Positions 36,203 to 48,430 of a stretch of 64,000 bases of DNA are shown one piece after another. A program made the translations under genes and the position numbers. Numbering within the stretch: the first letter of the stretch is position 1; every line of letters starts with the position of its first letter. The stretch spans positions 1,673,001 to 1,737,000 of the forward strand of contig BRXU01000015.1 in assembly GCA_030267565.1 (NCBI GenBank). Direction: 5' to 3'. The notes under the pieces are model-generated. The model was not told the DNA's origin, made no database searches, and saw nothing but the letters and a program-made list of their open reading frames with translations. Source of the stretch: Pleodorina starrii (lineage: Eukaryota > Chlorophyta > Chlorophyceae > Chlamydomonadales > Volvocaceae).

Positions 36203-39200
36203 ATGCGTTGGGGGCGTGCGCGAGCAGCGCACCTCTTGCTGTTGGTCTGGATTGCAGCAGATGGCAGGCGCCTCTGCTGCTCAGCGGCGAAGGATGATCC
36301 AAAGGCTCAGGAGCTTATGGACGCCATCAACGCTGACTACCGGTTAAGGCTGACTAACTGGGACAGCGCCGTCCTCAACGACACGCACTCCAAGTGCGTA
36401 CCCACACGTTCCGATGGCCACGGCTTCCTGCGCGCGTCCTGCTCGCGCCACGATGCTCGCCTCCTCCCCCTGCTCCTCCAACCATGACACCTCCACCGCA
36501 AAATGACACCTCCACTGCAAAACAGCCGCGGCGCTTTGCTCGTCCAACGCCCCCTTCTCCTTCACCCCTTGCCCTATCATGCCTTCCCCGCCAAACCCAA
36601 ACTCAAACCCTCAACTCAAACCCAAACCCAACCCTTTTGCCAACATACAGCCTCAAGCTGGAGCGCATCATCTGGTCCGCCAAGCCTCCGCGTTTCCAGT
36701 TCACCGTCTTCACGCAGCTCACCGTTGACCGCCTTCCCACGCTCTTCAACATGTGCACCTCCTTCACGGGACCCATCAGCGCCGCCGTGTTTGTGTCGCT
36801 GGTGCAGCAGCCAGACAGCCTGAGGGCAGGGGTTGCACACCACAAAGACGCCGTCGGCGCGGTTTCGGAGCCGGGCACTTTGGTGGACGAGGATCTGACC
36901 ATTGATGCGCTGTCTCCGGCCAACGTGGTGGAGTTGGACGAGGCCGTGCAGCTTGTGGAGGCGCTGCATGACAAGTGGGTTCTGGGGCGGGTAGGGGTGG
37001 GGGTTTTCGGGCCTTCAAGATTGGTTTCGGGGCGGGAGAGTGGGTTTCGGACGGGGGGGGGTGAGAGTGGGCCTGGGGGCTTGAGAGTAGGTCTGAAGGC
37101 GGGAGAGCGATTCTGGGGGCGGGGGTTGGGGTGAAGAGCTATGAACCGCAACGATGGAACAGAGGCGACGTGTGCGAACGGCCCCAGCACGCAATCATAC
37201 GTCAGGATGGGCTTACCCACGTACAGGCTGCGGGGCTGGCCAGTACCTGGGATTTGGGTTGAGGCAGAGGCCGGGCGGCGGTGGGACGGGCGGGGTTTGC
37301 TGATCCAAGACAGCCCTATCCAACGAAGACAATTGATGCAGACTCCAAGGACTGCTGCCCGGGGCCAGCCAGCCAGCCAGTCGTATACGGTAGGCCGTAC
37401 GGCTTGGGTTGGGACGTATTGGGGCTGGGGTTCGGTAGACACGTGGGGACGCGGTATTCACGTGGAAGCCGCGCCAAGGTGGCAGCCTGGGCGGGCTGGT
37501 GTGCCCACGTCAGCCCCCGTAAGCAGCAGGCCGCAATGTTGGTGTGTCGCGCCCGCGAGTGCCCAGAGATCACCAGAACAGAACGTACCGCGCCATTTGA
37601 AACGCCGTATGCCGTATGCCGTACCCGCGCAGGGTGGAGTCCAATCCGGACATGTGTCAGCTGGATGTGATGTTGTTCTATGAGGTGTACGACTCGGAGC
37701 AGTCCCGGCTGCTGTACCCGGTCAACTACCTGAGGAACTACGCGAGGATACAGGTGCGTCTATGTGCAGGGGGAGAGAGAGAGCGGGGGAGGGTTCGAGC
37801 TTCTGGTGGCAGGGTGGTAGGGTGCGGGGGGCAGGGAGCAGGCGGCCCTTAAACGTGGTGAGGGTGGTGCGCGTTAGGCGATGGCCGCGGTGAGGGTGGT
37901 GCGCGTTGGGGTGCGAGGAGCGGGCGGATGGAGCGTCTGAGCCCGGATGTGCAGTCAGGGGTGGAATATTGTGGGCTTGCTGGAGGCAGGGAAGATGGCA
38001 GGGAGGGGTTCCGCACTCTCCACCTGCGCAGTCCATCCCGCTCCGCCTACGTTGGATTCACCTCTGTTCGCTCTGGGCCCCCCTCACCGTCTGTGGCCCC
38101 CTGCCGCCAGGTCCGCACAAGGCTGCTGGCGATGATCGATGTGGACATGTACTGCAGTCGTACGCTTTCGGAGGAGATGGCGCGCGAGGGCAGGTGGGTG
38201 GCTGGTTGGGGCCACTGCCGGGGCGGGGTTGGGGTGAGGCCAGGGATCCGGGAGGGAGTGGCCGGCGGGAAGGGGCTTGCAAGTCGGCTGCGGGAAAACG
38301 TACCGGACGTGGGGCGAGGCTTTGGGGGAGAGAGGATGGGCAAATGGGATCGAGGGCAGGGGCAGGTTGGGAGCAAAAGTGACTACACGACGTGTAGGCG
38401 TGTAGGCGCGTCGGGGTCAGGGAGGGGGTGGGTTCATTGGGGGAGGAGGTTGGGTGGGGCGCGGGTGACAACGCGGCGGCGATGTGCCAACTGGGCTGCG
38501 CCCAAACCCCCAACCCCGGCGAAGCAAGTCGATGCGTGCCACGGTGCAGTGGGGGCCATGACGCACGGCGGCGTGCATTTGCAGAAGCTCCCGCAAACCC
38601 GCCGCGGTCTCGCCCCGGTCGGTCTGCCGCACCCCCGCCCTGCGACGTACCGTAAGCCGTGCCCCTGCCCTGCACTCAAGCCCCCGCCTGCCCCGCGCCA
38701 CCCCGGCGTCCTACAACCTCCCCCTGCAACCAACAAACCGACCCATGGGTCGTGCAACGGTACCGCAGCATTGCGCGCTACGAGGCGCTGTGTGCGGAGC
38801 GGCGCGCCACGGTGCTGCCCGCCTTCGAGCCCACCCGGCCGGGGCGCAAGGGACGTGAGATGGCCACCAGGATTATCAGAGGTACACCGTCCGACGGGCT
38901 GGCTGGCGGGCGGGAGGCCGGGCTGGCTGGCTGGGCTGGCTGGCTGGCTGGCTGGGCGGCTGGCTGGCTGGGCTGGCTGGCTGGCTGGCTGGGAGGGCGG
39001 GCGGGCAGGCGGACTGGCTGGCGGGCCGGCGGGGGGCCTGGCTGGGATCTGGCTTGTTGCCTTATTGTCTGGCGGGCCGGCTTGCTTGCGGGCCGGCTGG
39101 CTGGCTGGGAGTTGGTTGGGGCGCCCCTGGGACAGCGGGAAAGCGGAAAGCGGGCGTGCGGGCACATTCGGCGGCACATCCGGACCCACCTTACCCCAGA

Positions 39201-40345
39201 CCCGCGCACCGGTTGCCTGCCCATTCCCTACTCAGGTTCGCACTTCGCTCTTTGTCCCCTACCTGCTGCCGTACCTCTTCCCTGTGGGTTCTGTTCACTC
39301 ACTTTACAGTAAGGCGTCGGCGAGTTCAGCTCACCCCCCGTGTCACTCATTGCTCCCATCTCCCGCTCCCGCTCCCCTCCCCTTCCCTCCTGCCCCGCTC
39401 CCCCTCAGTCTCTAAGTCGGAGCTCCAGTCCATGCACGGTCGCAACAAGCAGGCCATGCAGTTCAAGCTGAGGGTGTTCCCGCGGGGCCACACGCCCACA
39501 AACTACGTGCGATGGTTCACAGAGTCGGAGCCCTACCAGGTGGGGAGTTGAACAATGGGTGGTTGGGTGAGTGCGTGGATGGGTGGGTGGCATGCCGCAA
39601 GCGGTACTGAGTGGGTTGGAACTTGGAAGGGTGTGTGGGTTGGGTTGGGCGGGGCGGGCGGGGCATCCCTAGACTTCGGTTTGCATGTGAGGGACGCAGA
39701 GGAGTGTTGTTTTACCGTAAATCAAATATTGGTAAGCAGGCAGAACGCCAAGAAGAAGAAGAAACAGGTGGGACTGTGCTTCCGCCGCCCCTGTCACGCT
39801 GTCAGGCTGAAGCGATCCTGCCCGCTCTGCTTTGTTAGATTGCTGGGGAGCCCAGATTGTCCATACCTTCCCTCCCCATTCTCCGCCTCTCCCTCATCCC
39901 CGCGCGTGCCGTACAGGTATCGTACAAGCGCTTCTACGAGCCCTGGTTTATCACCTGCGACGAGATCATGCCGTGGTACGACGTTGATTACCGAGGGTAC
40001 GGCATGAACAAGATTGTACTGATCGCCTCACTCAACTACTACAACTACAGCTTTTGGGTGCACCCGGGCGCGTGGCTGGTGCACGCGCCGCATTCCGACA
40101 CGGACGTCCGAAAGCTGGTGGCTCGCGAGGCGAGCGACGTGAACAAGCACAACGCCAAGCTGCCTGCCAACGCCCTGTATCGCAAGCTGACGCTGCTGTT
40201 CGGGAAGGCCAAGCGTGGGATGATGCGTGGCACGTATGACCCACGGGTCGATCCGCGCATGATGGCGGTGTACGACAAGGTATCGTGGCTGCGGCGGCCG
40301 CCGAGGCTGGTGGGCAGTCCCACGCCCGAGTCCGTGTTCACGTGA
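36203..40345 (+). CDS. LARGE/B4GAT1-like glycosyltransferase (GT49)
   Basis: Seven exons join in frame to 463 residues: 36203-36393, 36651-36974, 37633-37753, 38111-38193, 38769-38881, 39409-39539 and 39917-40345. The ATG at 36203 opens a signal peptide (AAHLLLLVWIAADG), so the enzyme is secretory-pathway. The GT49 fold is recognised from the second-exon start (IIWSAKPPRFQFTVFTQLT), the DxD metal/nucleotide-sugar site in LLAMIDVDMYCSRT (exon 4), and the C-terminal block YEPWFITCDEIMPWYDVDYRGYG with GMNKIVLI and WLVHAPHS, which match the LARGE/B4GAT1 glucuronyltransferase region. In animals these enzymes build glucuronate-xylose chains; the algal donor and acceptor are unknown, and a role in extracellular-matrix or cell-wall glycoproteins is inference. 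Intron 2 carries a repeat copy shared with the 46-48 kb palindrome. Intron 5 is a (GGCT)n array. Confidence 0.85.
37192..37370 (+). repeat. Dispersed repeat (R6) in GT49 intron 2
   Basis: About 180 bp, including GGCTGCGGGGCTGGCCAGTA, are nearly identical to 46390-46556 (same strand) and 47713-47886 (opposite strand) in the two arms of the large palindrome. Confidence 0.85.
38895..39115. repeat. (GGCT)n-rich array in GT49 intron 5
   Basis: Imperfect tetramer array of GGCT/GGGC units filling the start of the intron between 38881 and 39409. Confidence 0.85.
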
Positions 40346-40989
40346 CGGCGGCGGAGGTTGGGAGGGGAAGGGAAAGGGGGGTTGGTGATGTTTGCGGTGA
40401 GGGAGAGGCGCTTAGGGTAGGGATGAACTGTATATACACGACCTACAAACGGGGAATCGGCGCGGCGTTCCGAGCGAGCGGAGCGGAGCGCTTGGAGGCA
40501 TACGCTGTTGTGCCCCCTGCTGCTACTACTACTGCTTCGTGACGTGTGCTGTACGGCGCTACATATGATAGGCAGAGGATAGCGTTTGCGGAGCCTTTGA
40601 CGCCGTTGTTACATATGCTGCTGGGAGACTGCTGTCGTCCTTCCTCCCCTGGTTAGGTTACATGGACAACTGCAAATAAACCAATCCTTGATTGATGCCG
40701 TGCTGCGTAGCCTGCGTTGCGGCAGTTACGTCGCCAGCAGCCGCCAACCCAGCCAGCGTGGCAACGATTATGGTCCTGGCCGCCGCGCAACCCCCCTTAC
40801 GCATACAGCGGCCCATTTCGGAAAGTTGCACAAGTGGCCGATAGTGACCGATTACAAACGCTGCGTCGCAACCACCCCAGCAGGGGAATCCACGGGGTTG
40901 TGTGAGGGGAGGGAGGGAAACTAAATAGGGTCACTGTCCCAGCAGCGGGACACGCCTCTTTGTGATCGTCACAAACACGTTCGCAGCCG
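40346..40989. other. GT49 3' flank and start of the repeat-rich region
   Basis: No gene is recognised after the GT49 stop. The R1 repeat lies at 40430-40648, and an R2 copy begins at about 40990. Confidence 0.5.
40430..40648 (+). repeat. Direct repeat R1, copy 1
   Basis: About 220 bp from CTGTATATACACGACCTAC to GAGACTGCTGTCGTCCTTCC match 44437-44667 at roughly 85-90% by eye. Similarity stops abruptly on both sides. Confidence 0.85.
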
Positions 40990-41234
40990 TTTTACCAGCT
41001 GCATGTAAGAAGCCCGAAGCCGGCCCAAGCCGCAACTCAACTACCATGGCTGCATTGCGTCGCCCACCAACCCGTAACTCTTACCCTTCTCCGCCGCCCT
41101 CACAACTTCTGTCAACAACACACAGCACCATTGGTCATACACACATGAGGTAGGTATCACGTAAAATTACTGTCTACTACCGTATTTTGAAAGGTATGAG
41201 AATGCCGAACGAACGTATGAGAATGCGCTGTAAC

Positions 41235-41965
41235 AACGAGTGAAGCCGCAGCCACGAAAGGCCGGCGCGCGACAACGTTTGGGGCTAAATAAAGTCGCCA
41301 TTCCTATCCCCGCAACCGCATATGAACTCCTCTACCAGCCCTCGTCATTCAATTCCTCCTCGCCAAGCGTCCCGCCGAAACCGTTAGTACGGCGTCAGTA
41401 CGACGGTCTCATGGTTTCTGGAGGCCCTCCTGATGCCGTCAACCGTGTGGAATCTGATTTCTTCCATCACGGCATGTAGCCAGGAGAAGAAGCCGCCAAG
41501 GGCGCCGCCGCTGATGCCGTAGCCCACCGCCACACGTGTGGAAGTCGCCCGATCGGACATGCCTGATAACTCTGGGGGCGCATATGGTAGTACGCGGCGG
41601 CGGACATGGAGGCGATGTCAGGCATGTCCGATCGGGCGACTTCGACACATGTGGCGATGGGCAACGGCACCAGCGGCGGCGCGGTTGGCGGCTTCTTCTC
41701 CTGGCTACATGCCGTGATGGAAGAAATCAGGTTCCACACGCACGGTTGACGGCATCAGGAGGGCCTCCAGAAACCATGAGACCGTCGTACTGACGCCGTA
41801 CTAACGGCCTCGGCGGGACGCTTGACGAGGAGGAGTTGAATGAAGACGTACGGGTGGTATGATGAGGAGTTCATATATATGCGGTTGCGGGGATATGAAT
41901 GACATTATTTAGCCCCAAAACGTTGTCGCCAGCCTTTCGTGGCGGGCTGCGGCTTCGGTAGCGCG
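41235..41965. repeat. 0.73-kb palindrome built from R2 repeat
   Basis: Left arm about 41235-41566 and right arm about 41618-41965 are inverted copies around a 51-bp spacer. Each arm is also related to R2 sequence at 45240-45560 and 51790-52140. The left side extends as single-copy R2 from about 40990. Confidence 0.9.
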
Positions 41966-42335
41966 CTAGCGCAGGTATCACGCACCATTGCTGTCTACTA
42001 TTACATATAGAAGGTGTGTGAACTATATTCGCCGGTAATAATCGGTTACGATCAGTTCTATGGTCACGTATGGTAATGCGCCTAAGAGGGCCGACGTTAG
42101 GATCGCGCATGACGGCCGCGACACACACGCACGCACCCACGCGTCAATCGTCACGCAGCCGTCATGTTCGGCCGTGGGGCTCCATGCAAGGATCCCGTTG
42201 CGTGCTGCATCCGTGTCGTGTCCCTGACGTTTGCATCTCCTGCATACATACGTACCTCAGAAACCGATTGTCATACTGCCACCCCCAACATACACACGCA
42301 CACAAATAGGTAAACACCCGCCAGGTGGGGAGTGA

Positions 42336-42480
42336 GGATCTGGCTCAAGGGCTGGCAGCAGCAAATTCGGAGTTACCAGACGGCGGAGCGCGCCGCTGAA
42401 GTCTACGACGTGGTCGCACTTGCGTTCCACGGAGATGTACGCCAGCACGCAGGCCCGCGCAGCTTTATTTGTGGCGGTGA
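42336..42480 (+). pseudogene. AP2/ERF-like domain fragment (left hairpin arm)
   Basis: The plus frame encodes RIWLKGWQQQIRSYQTAERA and then AEVYDVVALAFHG. The part TAExAAxxYDxxALxxxG matches the helix of AP2/ERF DNA-binding domains. No start codon, flanking exon or complete domain is visible, so this is a captured fragment. The inverted copy at 42563-42726 keeps the same protein sequence. Confidence 0.6.
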
Positions 42481-42562
42481 TTACAAACAGGGGGCTGCGG
42501 ACTCGTTCCCCAAACGTACGCTCTTTAAGACACAAAACTCAAGACCCTTTAGGGACTCGTTC

Positions 42563-42726
42563 CACCGCCACAAATAAAGCTGCGCGGGCTTGCTGGCGTA
42601 CCTGTCCGTGGAACGCAAGCGCGGCTACGTCGAAGACTTCAGCGGCGCGCTCCGCCGTCTGGTAGCTCCGAATCTGTTGCCACCAGCCCTTGAGCCAGAT
42701 GCTCACTCCCCACCTGGCGGGTGTTT
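42563..42726 (-). pseudogene. AP2/ERF-like domain fragment (right hairpin arm)
   Basis: The minus frame encodes GVSIWLKGWWQQIRSYQTAE and then RAAEVFDVAALAFHGQ, the AP2-type motif again. It differs from the left arm by a few substitutions, mostly conservative ones. Confidence 0.6.
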
Positions 42727-42880
42727 GTGGTGATCCGCTGTCAAGCAAGAGGTGCTGAAGAGCTGTAGCCCCCTTCTGAGTCTCCCTACTGCGCACATAG
42801 ATATACGACAGGAACCTTAACTTCATCTCTTCCGACTCGCACGCACGCCTGCGTGCCTAATAACGCACCCAAGTCCCGGA
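42726..42880 (+). repeat. Direct repeat R3, copy 1
   Basis: About 150 bp around AGAGCTGTxGxCCCC and CTTCCGACTCGCACGC match 57915-58080 at roughly 75-80% by eye. Confidence 0.65.
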
Positions 42881-42984
42881 ATGGGAAATACCGGTATTGA
42901 GTGGACAGGAGCCAGCCTGTTCAGCCGGACGGACATGCATTCCGTACATTCGGCTACGTCTCAACGCGTCCCTTGCTAGAACTC

Positions 42985-43059
42985 AAATCCACCCGTATAC
43001 GGATTGAACGGGGCCCCGCCCTTTTTCCGGCTTCAAGGAAGCCGACACCAACCCCTTGT
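42985..43059 (+). mobile_element. Truncated end of Helitron-like element
   Basis: The element's hairpin end (GGGGCCCCGCCCTTTTTCCG, then CGGCTTCAAGGAAGCCG and ACACCAACCCCTTGT) is present without the rest of the element. It is nearly identical to the ends at 53791 and 63016. Confidence 0.65.
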
Positions 43060-43375
43060 CTAGTATAGTATGCCGCAATGCCGGTCAACCCTACTTAATT
43101 GCGCCTGCAAGTGGACCGATGGATGGGGCTGATGAGCTGAGGACGGGGAGGAGTAATCTTGTGCGAGGGAAGTACACCGCTCGGCCCGGCCCGACGTACC
43201 TACCTCGGTCGTAGTATTGTGCAGAGGACCGGCAGCAGCAACAGCAGGGAGCGGCAACGAGGGAGTGTATCAAGATTAGAAATCGGCCGAGTAAAGACCG
43301 ACGGTACAGTACATAAGCAGCAGGGGGATCAAGTACGTACCGACGTAGGCTGGCAGCAGGCGTTCTTGAACCATG

Positions 43376-43484
43376 TACGATCGAGGAATCTATGTATCTA
43401 TCTATCAGAGTGCACACTATCTATCAATTGGGGTTGTATCCATGACGACAAATAAATCTACATAGGGTGAGAATAAAGAGGTGC
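43376..43484 (+). repeat. Direct repeat R4, copy 1
   Basis: About 110 bp (GAGGAATCTAT..., GACGACAAATAAATCTACAT) match 53306-53422 on the same strand. Confidence 0.8.
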
Positions 43485-43510
43485 GTGATTATAATCACTA
43501 TCATGCATAC

Positions 43511-44259
43511 GCTATCATCACTCATCGCAGGCTGCGCGCCCTATGTACCTGTGCGCCACAAACTACTGCTTTTGAATTGCTGCACGTCGTCATACGTGGA
43601 TGGTCCAGAGTGGTTTATTTGGGCACGCGTGTCGATCGGGGGTAGGTTGGGATTCCAGAGGTCACCAGTCACAGAGTCATCCTAGTCATCATCCATCATA
43701 TTCTGCAACTTACTAAGGCAGGGGCGCAGAGGTGGCGTGGTCATGTCATCCTAATGATGCTATCCCTGCCCTCAGAAATAGAACCTTTTATACGGTACCT
43801 TAAGTACGGCCGGCGATTACACTTTTCGCATTGGGACCGCCGACATTGCGACGTTTAGTATTTGCGGCCGGCGTGATGAACCGATTATTAGTCTATAATA
43901 TTTTTTGTAGGTGATTGATTGTAAGTTAAGTCAAGTTCTGCAGCGGAATCGGCACTTGTTGGCCAGAGCGAGCCGTTCGTTGGCCAGCCCTGGCCGGCAA
44001 CCTTCGCGACCCCATGTCTCCTCGCACCTACCGCGCCGTAACCGATGGCCCAGATTCTCTTTTTCAGCGATAACGGGAATTTCCATTATTATACGCGAGT
44101 ATAACGCATCCCAAGATGTGGCAATCCTTCGTCGCGGCCGTCCGAGTTCCTTATTACGTACGGCCGCACTCTGCGGGTGCGTGCGTGATGATGCACATGC
44201 TGGGCCGCGGGCAGCTGCCCGCCGCCCGCGCGCCTGCTTCAAAAGAGGTGATGACTGCT
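43511..44259 (+). repeat. Direct repeat R5, uninterrupted copy
   Basis: About 750 bp match 61437-61819 joined to 63017-63459 on the same strand. The second copy is interrupted by a Helitron-like insertion, so this copy shows the empty site (ATTACACTTTTCGCATTGGG at about 43817-43836). Confidence 0.85.
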
Positions 44260-44436
44260 AGCTGGGGCCGGACCATCCACCGGATATCATCACCGCATGT
44301 CAAGCAAGCTCACTCGCTGACGTCTTATAAGACATCATCAGAAGGCTGCGTGAGAGCTCCGTCCGCGGTGGACGTTCACTCCATCTGCCTACATACCCTA
44401 TCTAAAATTCTAAAGGGTCTGTATACGTACGTACGC

Positions 44437-44667
44437 ACTGTATATACACGACCTACATACAAACGGGGAATCGGCGCGGCATTCCGAGCGAGCGGAGCAG
44501 TGCGCATGGAGGCATACGCTGTAATACCCCCTGCTTCTACTATTGCTGCTGCGTGGCGCGTGCCGTGCCGTGCCGTGCGGCGCTTCAGATGATAGCGAGG
44601 CATAGGAAAGCGTTTGCGGAGCCTTTGACGCCGTTGTTACATATGCTGCTGGGAGACTGCTGTCGTC
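44437..44667 (+). repeat. Direct repeat R1, copy 2
   Basis: Matches 40430-40648. In both places R2 sequence follows within a few hundred bases. Confidence 0.85.
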
Positions 44668-47600
44668 CTTCCTTCCATGATTCCTCCCACGCACGGTCAT
44701 AACCAAGCTAGGAAGAGGGTGTCCGACCTTCACGTGTCAAACTCGATCCCGTCACGGTTGCACGTACAAACCAGAGACGGACTACATTGCCAGTCGAGGC
44801 TGCTTTTCGCACAAGGGGATCTGAACCGCGGACAGGAACAACCGAACCGCTTTCAAAGCCAATGATAATTTACAATCAATGTCATGGTGCACCGTACAAT
44901 GCAAAAGCAAACTAAGCCAACCACAGCAGTATCCACCAATTGGTGGATTCGTTGCTTGCAAGCAACGAAACATAGAGCTTCACCAGCTGCATGTAGAAAG
45001 CCCCACGCAAGTAAGCCGCCGGCCCAAGCCGCGACTCAACTACGTACCATGACGACATTCCTTCGTTCGCCCTCCAACCCGTAACTCTTCCGCCCTCACT
45101 ACTACTTCTGTCGACAACACACGCACAGCTAGCAGCACTGGTCATACACACATGAGCGAGGTAGATATCACATAAAATTGCTATCTACTACATTCGCCGA
45201 ACGTATGATCACGCGGTAGTATAAAGCAACGAGCGAAGCCGCAGCCACGACAGCATGCCGGCGATAACGTCGCCATTCCTATCCCTGCAGTCATATATGA
45301 ACTCCTATTACCGCCCCTCGTCTATCTTTCAACTCCTCGTCAAGCGTCCCGCCGAGGCCGTTAGCTAGTACGGCGTCAGTACGACGGTCTCATAGTTTCT
45401 GGAAGCTGTCCTAATGCCGTCAACCGTGTGGAACCTTATTTCTTCCATCACGGCATGTAGCCAGGAGAAGAAGCCGCCAACCGCGCCGCCGCTGGTGCCG
45501 TTGCCCACCGCCACACGTGTCGAAGTCGCCCGATCGGACATGCCTGATACCTGGGGGCGCGTAAAGGTCGTGTTACTACAGCGGCGGACAAGGAGGCGAT
45601 GGAGCGAGGTGCACACGACGGTCGGCAGCACACAATATATAGCGGCAGGAGCGAGCGGCGGCGAGAGATTATGTAAAGGTCAGATAAAGCGCAAATATAA
45701 AACAATACGAGAATTAAGGACAGGGTAATGTCAGAAGGTCATGCGCCTGTTTGAAACACGAACACTAATCAGGGTGTGCATATGTTGCTGCTGTCCCGTG
45801 TTTGACAATCAAGCATTGGATTGATGATTGATAATAAATGCCTCGTGACCCGCCCAACCCCAACCTCGAGCGAGGCTGCAGATAACGTGCGTGAGGTGGG
45901 GCGGGGGCAATATTTGCAACATATATGCGTGGTGGCGTGCGTCCACGCAACCGCGGCGGGCGGGCTTACTTGGCAATTCAAGGCAGATGCAATCAGGCGC
46001 ATGGATTCGTTTGCGGCACCAATTCGGCAGTCCGTCCGTTGCCTCACCTGACTCCGTTCGCCGCCGGTGCAGGATGTAGCCTGTGAAGGGCTGCCAAGCG
46101 ATTCCGTCTTAATAATTTACAATATTTGGGCGAATTCACAACGAAAACGTGTATTGATATATGATGGCATGCGGCATGGCGATGGGGCTTCATGTATGCA
46201 TGGCGCCTCAACTGCCGGCAGCAGCAGGGCCTTACGCCACGGCGGTGACCACGACAGATCCTCTAAGCAAGCAAGGCAACAGCATCTTAGTCACCACCAT
46301 ACGTTCAGTTTCTGGGCGGTAGCTAGCCAATCCGACCGTTTCCCACAACTTCTGGGATGGTTCGACCAAAAGCGGACCCAGTAAGTATACGCCAGGATGG
46401 GGTTATCCACGTGCAGGCTGCGGGGCTGGCCAGTACCTGGGATTATTTGGGGTGAGCGAGGCAGAGGCCAGGCGGCGGTGGGACGGGTTTCCTCATCCAA
46501 GACAGCCCTATCCAAGACGATTGATGCAAGGACTGCTGCCCGGGGCCAAAAACTTGCATGGCTGATAACATGTTTTGGCTGGGAAGGCCCCATTGGAAGG
46601 AAGCATCTGTTCCATACAATTCGGACACACGGTTGGAAACAAGGCATGATTGTTGCCAACGAACATAATAACCATGACCGTGTGCAAGTTCAAAATTTGG
46701 TTCCGGTTTGGTCAGTCAGCACATTTATATGGAACCGAACAAAGAATTGTTCCCGGGATTCGTATCGATCGGTGATGACATAATTTTTCCATCCATCTGT
46801 GAGGGCTTCCGAGCACGCTTAGGTTGCCCTATTATGCAATGGAGGTTCCCACGTCATTACAAGAGCTGTGACCAAGCATTTCTTTTCGGCGCAAATATGT
46901 AGTGCATATATATTTTTAGTCAGAATAATTCCATCGTTATATAAGGTCATTTGAAGTTACATAATTTATTTATTTATATCTTTATTTATTTATTGAGGGC
47001 ATCAATTGTTAGAGCTCAGGTAGCTAGCTTGGTGGCTCATGCATCAGGTAGGCCTGCCTAGCTGGGTAGGTAGAGTACATATAAATCTGGAATTTTCGCA
47101 CGTGTGAGTTTTCCTGACTACTATGTTTGCACGGTTGCGCCGAAAGCTTAAGCGAATGCTTGGTCACAGCTCTCATAATGACGTGGGAACCTCCATTGCA
47201 TAATAGGGCAACCTGACCGTACGTGCTCGGAAGCCCTCCCAGATGGATGAAAAAATTCTGTCATCGCCGATTCGAATCCCGGGAATGAAGACACATTTGT
47301 TCAGTCCAAATAAATGCGCTGACTGTGCGTGGAACTGGAAACAGGCTTTTAGCTTGCATACGGTCATGCGTGGTTGTTACGTTGACAACAATCATGCCCA
47401 ACCGTGCCCAACCGTGCGTCCGAATTGTATGCAATAGACACTGTTGATGTATCATACGGCCCACACAGTATAGTTCATGCGACTATTGCACAGTGTAGCC
47501 GAGAGAGCGACGGCGCGCAACTCGATCTCTATCCTAAATGAGAGGCATAGGTATGGCGTAGGCAGATCGGCCTCCGGGTCCGTACAGGAGGCCCTTGGCA

Positions 47601-48430
47601 ACCGAAGGCAACCACCTACTACTACGTCCAACGCAGGAGTCCTCAACAGATACGTACGTACTTTCAATGGGGCCATCCCAGCCAGAAAACATGTTGACAG
47701 CCATGCAAGGTTTTGGCCCCGGGCAGCAGTCCTTGGAGTCTGCAGCAATCGTCTTGGATAGGGCTGTCTTGGATCAGCAAACCCCGTCCCACCGCCGCCC
47801 GGCCTCTGCCTCAACCCAAATCCCAGGTACTGGCCAGCCCCGCAGCCTGTACGTGGGTAATCCCATCCCGACGTATGATTATTGCTGGGGCCGTTCGCAT
47901 ATGCATGTCCGCTTTTGGTCGAACCATCCCAGAAGTAGTGGGAAACTGAACGTATGGTGGTGACTGAGACGCTGTTGCCTTGATTCATTTGAGGATCCGT
48001 CGTGGTCTCCGCCGTACGTAAGGCCCTGCTGCTGCCGGCCAGTGAGGCGCTATAAATGCTGCATGTCATCCTCTGCCCAATATATGTTATTACATGTTCC
48101 CCTGTAAAGTCGGCTTATACTTCACATCATTAAGACGGTATCCGTCGTTCCCTCTGACGGATTGCTTCGTTGGCAATCCTTCGCAAGCTACATCCAACGT
48201 CCTGCGCTGCATCGGCGAACGTAGTCAGGTAGGGTGAGGCGGCGGACGGACTGCCGTGAATAGTTACCGCAAATCCGTACATGCGCCTGATTACATCTGC
48301 GTTGGCATGGGATGCCGAGCCCGCCACGGCTGCGTGGACGCACATGGGCGTATATGCAGATATGACCCCCCTATCTCACGTTATTTATTTGCAGCCTCGA
48401 GGTTGGGGTTGGGCGGGTCACGAGGCATAT

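Larger units (their letters stand above)
42312..42726. repeat. 0.4-kb hairpin with AP2-like fragments in the arms
   Basis: Left arm 42312-42479 and right arm about 42563-42726 are inverted copies (AACACCCGCCAGGTGGGGAG... and its complement) around an 83-bp spacer. Confidence 0.9.

Noticed and set aside
47262..47285. tRNA-like T-arm sequence (GATTCGAATCCCGGG)
   Set aside because: No acceptor stem, D arm or anticodon arm could be folded around it, and the other palindrome arm does not preserve it.
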